DNA of 64,000 nt, taken from positions 1 to 64,000 of the forward strand of contig JALHMX010000011.1 in the NCBI GenBank assembly GCA_022843825.1, in the 5' to 3' direction. This stretch comes from Pseudobdellovibrionaceae bacterium (GTDB lineage Bacteria; Bdellovibrionota; Bdellovibrionia; Bdellovibrionales; Bdellovibrionaceae). Numbering within the stretch: position 1 is the stretch's first letter; each line of letters begins with the position of its first letter. The notes under the pieces were generated by a model. The model was given only the letters and a program-made list of their open reading frames with translations, was not told the origin of the DNA and did no database searches. The position numbers and the translations under genes are program-made. Of this stretch, positions 60,713-64,000 are shown piece after piece.

Positions 60713-62563
60713 TTATTCGACAGTGACAGATTTGGCGAGATTGCGGGGTTGGTCGACGTCGTAACCTAAGCTGTCGGCTAAGTGATAGGCCATCAACTGA
60801 AGGGGCACGACAGCGATAATGGGATTAGTCGTCCACAGAGAGCCAGGAAGTGATAAGTAGTATTCACTCATGTCTTTTAAGGCTTTGTTTTCACCGGTAC
60901 CGATTGAAATAATTTTTCCGCCGCGCGCTTTAGCTTCTTGCAGGTTGCTTACAGTTTTATCTAGCAGCTCATCTGAAGGAGCGACAACCACGATGGCCAT
61001 GGATTCATCAATTAAAGCCAACGGCCCATGTTTCATTTCGCCAGCCGCATAGCCTTCGGCATGCATGTAAGCTAACTCTTTAAGTTTTAATGCGCCTTCT
61101 AAAGCTATAGGATAATTTACCCCTCGGCCAAGATAAAGGAAACCTTTGTATTTCTGTAACTCTTTTGCCGCTTCTGAAAAATACTTATCATAAGCTAAAA
61201 CAACTTCGATTTGACTGGGAATAGTTAATAAGTTTTGCACGTATTCTTTCTCACTAACTGGAGAAAGCGATCCACGAGCTTTGGAAATTTGCAAAGCGAG
61301 GACATTTAACAATGCCAAGGTACTGGTGAAAGCTTTAGTGCTAGCTACTCCAATTTCCACTCCAGAATTCATATACATGTGCGCATCAGCTTCACGGTCA
61401 ATCGAGGACTGCGCGACATTAGTAATGGATAGAACTTGAGCGCCTTGCTCTTTGGCCAATCGCACCGCGGCCAACGTGTCTGCCGTTTCTCCACTTTGCG
61501 AAACTGAAATCACTAAACTGTTTTTTGGTATTACCGGACGTCGATAACGAAATTCACTAGCTATATCAGTATCGACCGGTACTCGGCATATTTGCTCTAT
61601 CAAATATTTTCCGATCATCGACGCATAAAAACTAGTTCCACAAGCGACGAAAATAACCCGCTCAATACTTTTAAAAATCGTTTCGCTGTTAAAACTTTTA
61701 CCTTGGTCGTTAAACTTAACTGCATGTGTGTCGGTGTCAATATAAGGAGCTATGGCCGCAGCTACAGATCGCGGCTGCTCATATAACTCTTTCAACATAA
61801 AATGGCGATAACCCATTTTTTCCACCATATCCGCAGTCCAGTTTAAAACAGTTATCTCTTTTTTTAAGGTGGCGCCATCAGCATTATAATAATTAACGGC
61901 TTTGTCTTTGATATGGACCACTTCGCGATCGTTCAGATAAACAAATCTATTGGTATGGACCAAAGCGGCCTGTACATCACTGACAACAAAGAATTCTGAC
62001 TTTTCAGTATCTTTACTTAACCCCACTATAAGTGGTGGTCCATCTTTGAATGCGACCAATTCATTAGGTGATTTTTCCCAAAGCGCAACGATCGAAAACG
62101 CTCCAATAATTTTTTTCAACACAATTTGAACTGACAATAATAGGTTTTGATTTTTTTGAAGCTCTTTCCAAATTAAATGCGCGACCAGTTCTGAATCTGT
62201 ATCCGAGCTAATCACAGCGCCCTCTTTAATTAGTTCAGCTTTAATTTCTAAATAGTTTTCGATTATTCCGTTATGGACTAAACTTACTTCTCCAACCTGA
62301 TGAGGATGCGCATTTCTTTCGTTAGGCGCACCATGAGTTGCCCAACGAGTATGGCCTATGCCGACATGACCATTAAAGTCTTCGTTAAGTACTTTTTCCT
62401 CTAAGGCCTTTAATTTTCCCTGTGCTCGAATACGTTTTGTTTTACCATTATGAATAATTGCTACGCCTGCGCTATCATATCCGCGATATTCCAATTTTTT
62501 TAAACCATCAATAATGACTGTTTTAGGATTTTTTTCGCCTAAGTAGCCAACAATTCCACACAT
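60713..62563 (-). CDS. glmS: glucosamine-fructose-6-phosphate aminotransferase
   Basis: Makes glucosamine 6-phosphate for peptidoglycan and LPS, 616 aa. The N-terminal glutaminase has the nucleophile Cys after the initiator Met (CGIVGYLG) and GHTRWATHGAPNERNAHPH. Two SIS domains follow, with ACGTSFYASMIGKYLIE, SQSGETADTLAA and LGRGVNYPIALEGALKLKEL. The C-terminal DQPRNLAKSVTVE is the family end. It starts 1 nt after glmU ends, giving a glmU-glmS operon. No glmS ribozyme leader is possible at that spacing. Confidence 0.97.
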   Translation of the reverse strand: MCGIVGYLGEKNPKTVIIDGLKKLEYRGYDSAGVAIIHNGKTKRIRAQGKLKALEEKVLNEDFNGHVGIGHTRWATHGAPNERNAHPHQVGEVSLVHNGIIENYLEIKAELIKEGAVISSDTDSELVAHLIWKELQKNQNLLLSVQIVLKKIIGAFSIVALWEKSPNELVAFKDGPPLIVGLSKDTEKSEFFVVSDVQAALVHTNRFVYLNDREVVHIKDKAVNYYNADGATLKKEITVLNWTADMVEKMGYRHFMLKELYEQPRSVAAAIAPYIDTDTHAVKFNDQGKSFNSETIFKSIERVIFVACGTSFYASMIGKYLIEQICRVPVDTDIASEFRYRRPVIPKNSLVISVSQSGETADTLAAVRLAKEQGAQVLSITNVAQSSIDREADAHMYMNSGVEIGVASTKAFTSTLALLNVLALQISKARGSLSPVSEKEYVQNLLTIPSQIEVVLAYDKYFSEAAKELQKYKGFLYLGRGVNYPIALEGALKLKELAYMHAEGYAAGEMKHGPLALIDESMAIVVVAPSDELLDKTVSNLQEAKARGGKIISIGTGENKALKDMSEYYLSLPGSLWTTNPIIAVVPLQLMAYHLADSLGYDVDQPRNLAKSVTVE

Positions 62564-62564
62564 C

Positions 62565-63971
62565 TTAAACTTCCTTTTTACCTGCAGTAAATCTTTTAGC
62601 TAAGCCCTCTTTGTTTTCTTGTCGTCCGCGGGCAATGGCTAGTGCGCCCTCAGGAACATTTTTAGTTATAGTGGAACCTGAGGCAATAATCGAATCCGAA
62701 CCTACCTCTACTGGCGCCACAAATTGACTGTCACTTCCTACAAAAACGCGATCTCCAATTTTAGTTTTATACTTTTTTCGGTCAGCGGCATAATTGCATG
62801 TAATCGTTCCACAACCAATGTTTACATTCTGTCCGATATCTGCGTCGCCCAAATAACTTAGATGTCCAGCCTTAGAATGATCTCCGAAGTTTACTTTTTT
62901 AAGTTCTACGAAGTTTCCTATCTGAGCACTTTTACCGATCACTGTATCCGGGCGAATGCGCGCATAAGGTCCTACTTTAGCCTGGGATTTAATATGCGAC
63001 TGTTCAAGATAGCTACCTGCCTTGATCTGTACACCGTCCTCAACAATACAGTCGGAAATAAACGCATTAGGTTCGATCACACAAAACGGACCGATAGCGG
63101 TTTTACCACGCATGAAAACGCCTGGATAAATAACACTGCCAGCTCCAATAGTCACAGATTCCTCGATGTATGCATTGCTGGCATCGATAAAAATAACACC
63201 TGCATGCATAAGTTGATTAACCTTACTTTTGAAAACCTGCGCAGTGGCTGCCGCTAATTCCTCTTGAGTATTCACCCCATGTGCCACTTTCGTATTATTA
63301 CAAAGAATAGCCTCCACGTTTTTACCACCGTCAATGGCTAATGAAATTAGATCTGTTAAATAAAATTCTTTCTTAGAGTTTTCATTTTTAATTAACGGCA
63401 GATACTTTTTAAGAACTTCAGCTTTGGCTACGTATATTCCAGTATTAACTTCTTTAATTTTTAGAGTTTCACTCGAAGCATCTTTTGTTTCGACTATAGC
63501 TTTTAACTGTCCTGACTGTCGAATAATGCGACCGAACTCTTTAGGGTTTTCTAGGTTAACTGAAATTACTGCTAAGTCCAGTTTACGTTCACGAAAGTCC
63601 GTTACAAAGTTTTTAAGATCTTCAGAAGTAATTAGCGGATGATCGCCGTTTACAATAATAACATCACCATCCAAAGACGCAATGTCTGCAGTTCCTACAG
63701 CGTTAGCGGTTCCCAATTGTTGAGCCTGCTGATGCAATTGGATGTGTAATTGCTTTTGCACCAATGAGGCAAATGGTTCTAAAACAGATTGAACCAGATG
63801 ATGCCCATGTCCTAAAACAACGCGGGCTTCATCAAAATCTGCTGCTAGACAATGTGAAAGTATGCGCAAAATCATGGGCTGACCTGCAATAGGATGTAAT
63901 ACTTTTGGCAAAGGACTTTTCATTCGTGTCCCTTGACCTGCTGCGAGTATAATAGCTGTGGTTTTTGTCAT
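62565..63971 (-). CDS. glmU: bifunctional N-acetylglucosamine-1-phosphate uridyltransferase/acetyltransferase
   Basis: Makes UDP-GlcNAc, the entry metabolite to cell wall and LPS, 468 aa. The N-terminal pyrophosphorylase has LAAGQGTRMKSPLPKVLHPIAG and a catalytic-region VNGDHPLIT. The C-terminal left-handed beta-helix has hexapeptide repeats (about 260-450) with GPYARIRPDTVIG, KAGHLSYLGDADIGQNVNIGCGTITCNYA and VPEGALAIARGRQ. It ends 1 nt before glmS. Both genes lie at the right edge, with only 29 bp of upstream sequence visible. Confidence 0.97.
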   Translation of the reverse strand: MTKTTAIILAAGQGTRMKSPLPKVLHPIAGQPMILRILSHCLAADFDEARVVLGHGHHLVQSVLEPFASLVQKQLHIQLHQQAQQLGTANAVGTADIASLDGDVIIVNGDHPLITSEDLKNFVTDFRERKLDLAVISVNLENPKEFGRIIRQSGQLKAIVETKDASSETLKIKEVNTGIYVAKAEVLKKYLPLIKNENSKKEFYLTDLISLAIDGGKNVEAILCNNTKVAHGVNTQEELAAATAQVFKSKVNQLMHAGVIFIDASNAYIEESVTIGAGSVIYPGVFMRGKTAIGPFCVIEPNAFISDCIVEDGVQIKAGSYLEQSHIKSQAKVGPYARIRPDTVIGKSAQIGNFVELKKVNFGDHSKAGHLSYLGDADIGQNVNIGCGTITCNYAADRKKYKTKIGDRVFVGSDSQFVAPVEVGSDSIIASGSTITKNVPEGALAIARGRQENKEGLAKRFTAGKKEV

Positions 63972-64000
63972 GTCTTAACAGTATCTATTTCGATGCCCTT

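Noticed and set aside
62564-62600. glmS ribozyme upstream of glmS
   Set aside because: glmS starts 1 nt after glmU; there is no room for the ribozyme.
1-64000. CRISPR arrays, tRNA and rRNA genes, prophage, complete insertion sequences, restriction or defence islands
   Set aside because: I looked for regularly spaced repeats, cloverleaf-like sequences, integrases, transposases and nuclease/methylase pairs and saw none; the window is mostly housekeeping and motility genes.

Overview
The window reads as a piece of the chromosome of a Bdellovibrio-like predatory bacterium (Bdellovibrionota), probably a low-GC relative such as the B. exovorus group. This is inferred from gene content and style, not from a search. 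The clues are a Gram-negative envelope (Mla, TonB receptor, many beta-barrel proteins) combined with a DivIVA protein, secreted trypsin-like and S1/P1-type hydrolases, a run of paralogous outer-membrane proteins, and a long single-direction flagellar operon. Genes are tightly packed, often with 1-20 nt overlaps. No rRNA, tRNA, CRISPR array, prophage or complete insertion sequence was found.

Layout. 1-3.5 kb: a transketolase running off the left edge, head-to-head with adenosine deaminase and proline iminopeptidase. 3.6-4.6 kb: an exported trypsin-like protease. 4.6-9.6 kb: a menaquinone module, with menF-menD-menH on the minus strand diverging from DAHP synthase and menG on the plus strand. 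9.6-14.2 kb: DivIVA, a U32 protein, a chorismate mutase-like protein and an outer-membrane protein. 14.2-18.8 kb: an MFS transporter, valS and an M24 peptidase-like protein. 19.1-21.6 kb: trmO, a 2OG-Fe(II) oxygenase and an unknown anchored protein. 21.6-26.3 kb: an S1/P1 nuclease, a 29-aa membrane peptide and three tandem outer-membrane paralogues. 26.8-30.7 kb: RNase R overlapping a UbiB-type kinase by 149 nt. 30.7-34.7 kb: a TonB-dependent receptor and acetyl-CoA synthetase, separated by a 408-bp region with an unusual repeat-bounded 43-aa ORF. 34.9-40.8 kb: small secreted proteins, YacG, HU, phosphofructokinase, an orphan ABC binding protein and a PhoD-type phosphatase.

40.9-55.8 kb is a minus-strand flagellar basal body, hook and export operon. 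In transcription order it is TPR protein, an orphan Fis-type HTH protein, flgB, flgC, fliE, fliF, fliG, fliH, fliI, fliJ, a MotE-like protein, fliK, flgD, a 'flg_new' operon protein and flgE. A sigma54-type promoter (GG-N10-GC) precedes it, and flgE has its own leader with a GCCGATAA flagellar-sigma-like box. 56.0-58.8 kb is an Mla-type lipid transport operon (lipoprotein, mlaE, mlaF, mlaD). The window closes with a DUF721 protein, trmFO, glmS and glmU.

The least ordinary signals are these. (1) A family of five dispersed GGTGCCAGGC hairpin elements sits almost entirely in convergent 3'-3' gaps and helps form neighbouring stop codons. (2) A roughly 380-bp unit at the 3' end of acs has 24-bp imperfect direct repeats and 18-20-bp inverted repeats around a 43-aa ORF with a perfect Shine-Dalgarno sequence. 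(3) A hairpin encloses the start codon of the TonB receptor. (4) An orphan, ATPase-less remnant of a sigma54 activator lies in a sigma54-promoted flagellar operon. (5) Several genes look leaderless, with a -10 box 6-8 nt before ATG. (6) A 30-bp perfect palindrome lies between two outer-membrane protein genes. (7) RNase R may start at CTG. All of these come from reading the sequence; none was tested computationally.
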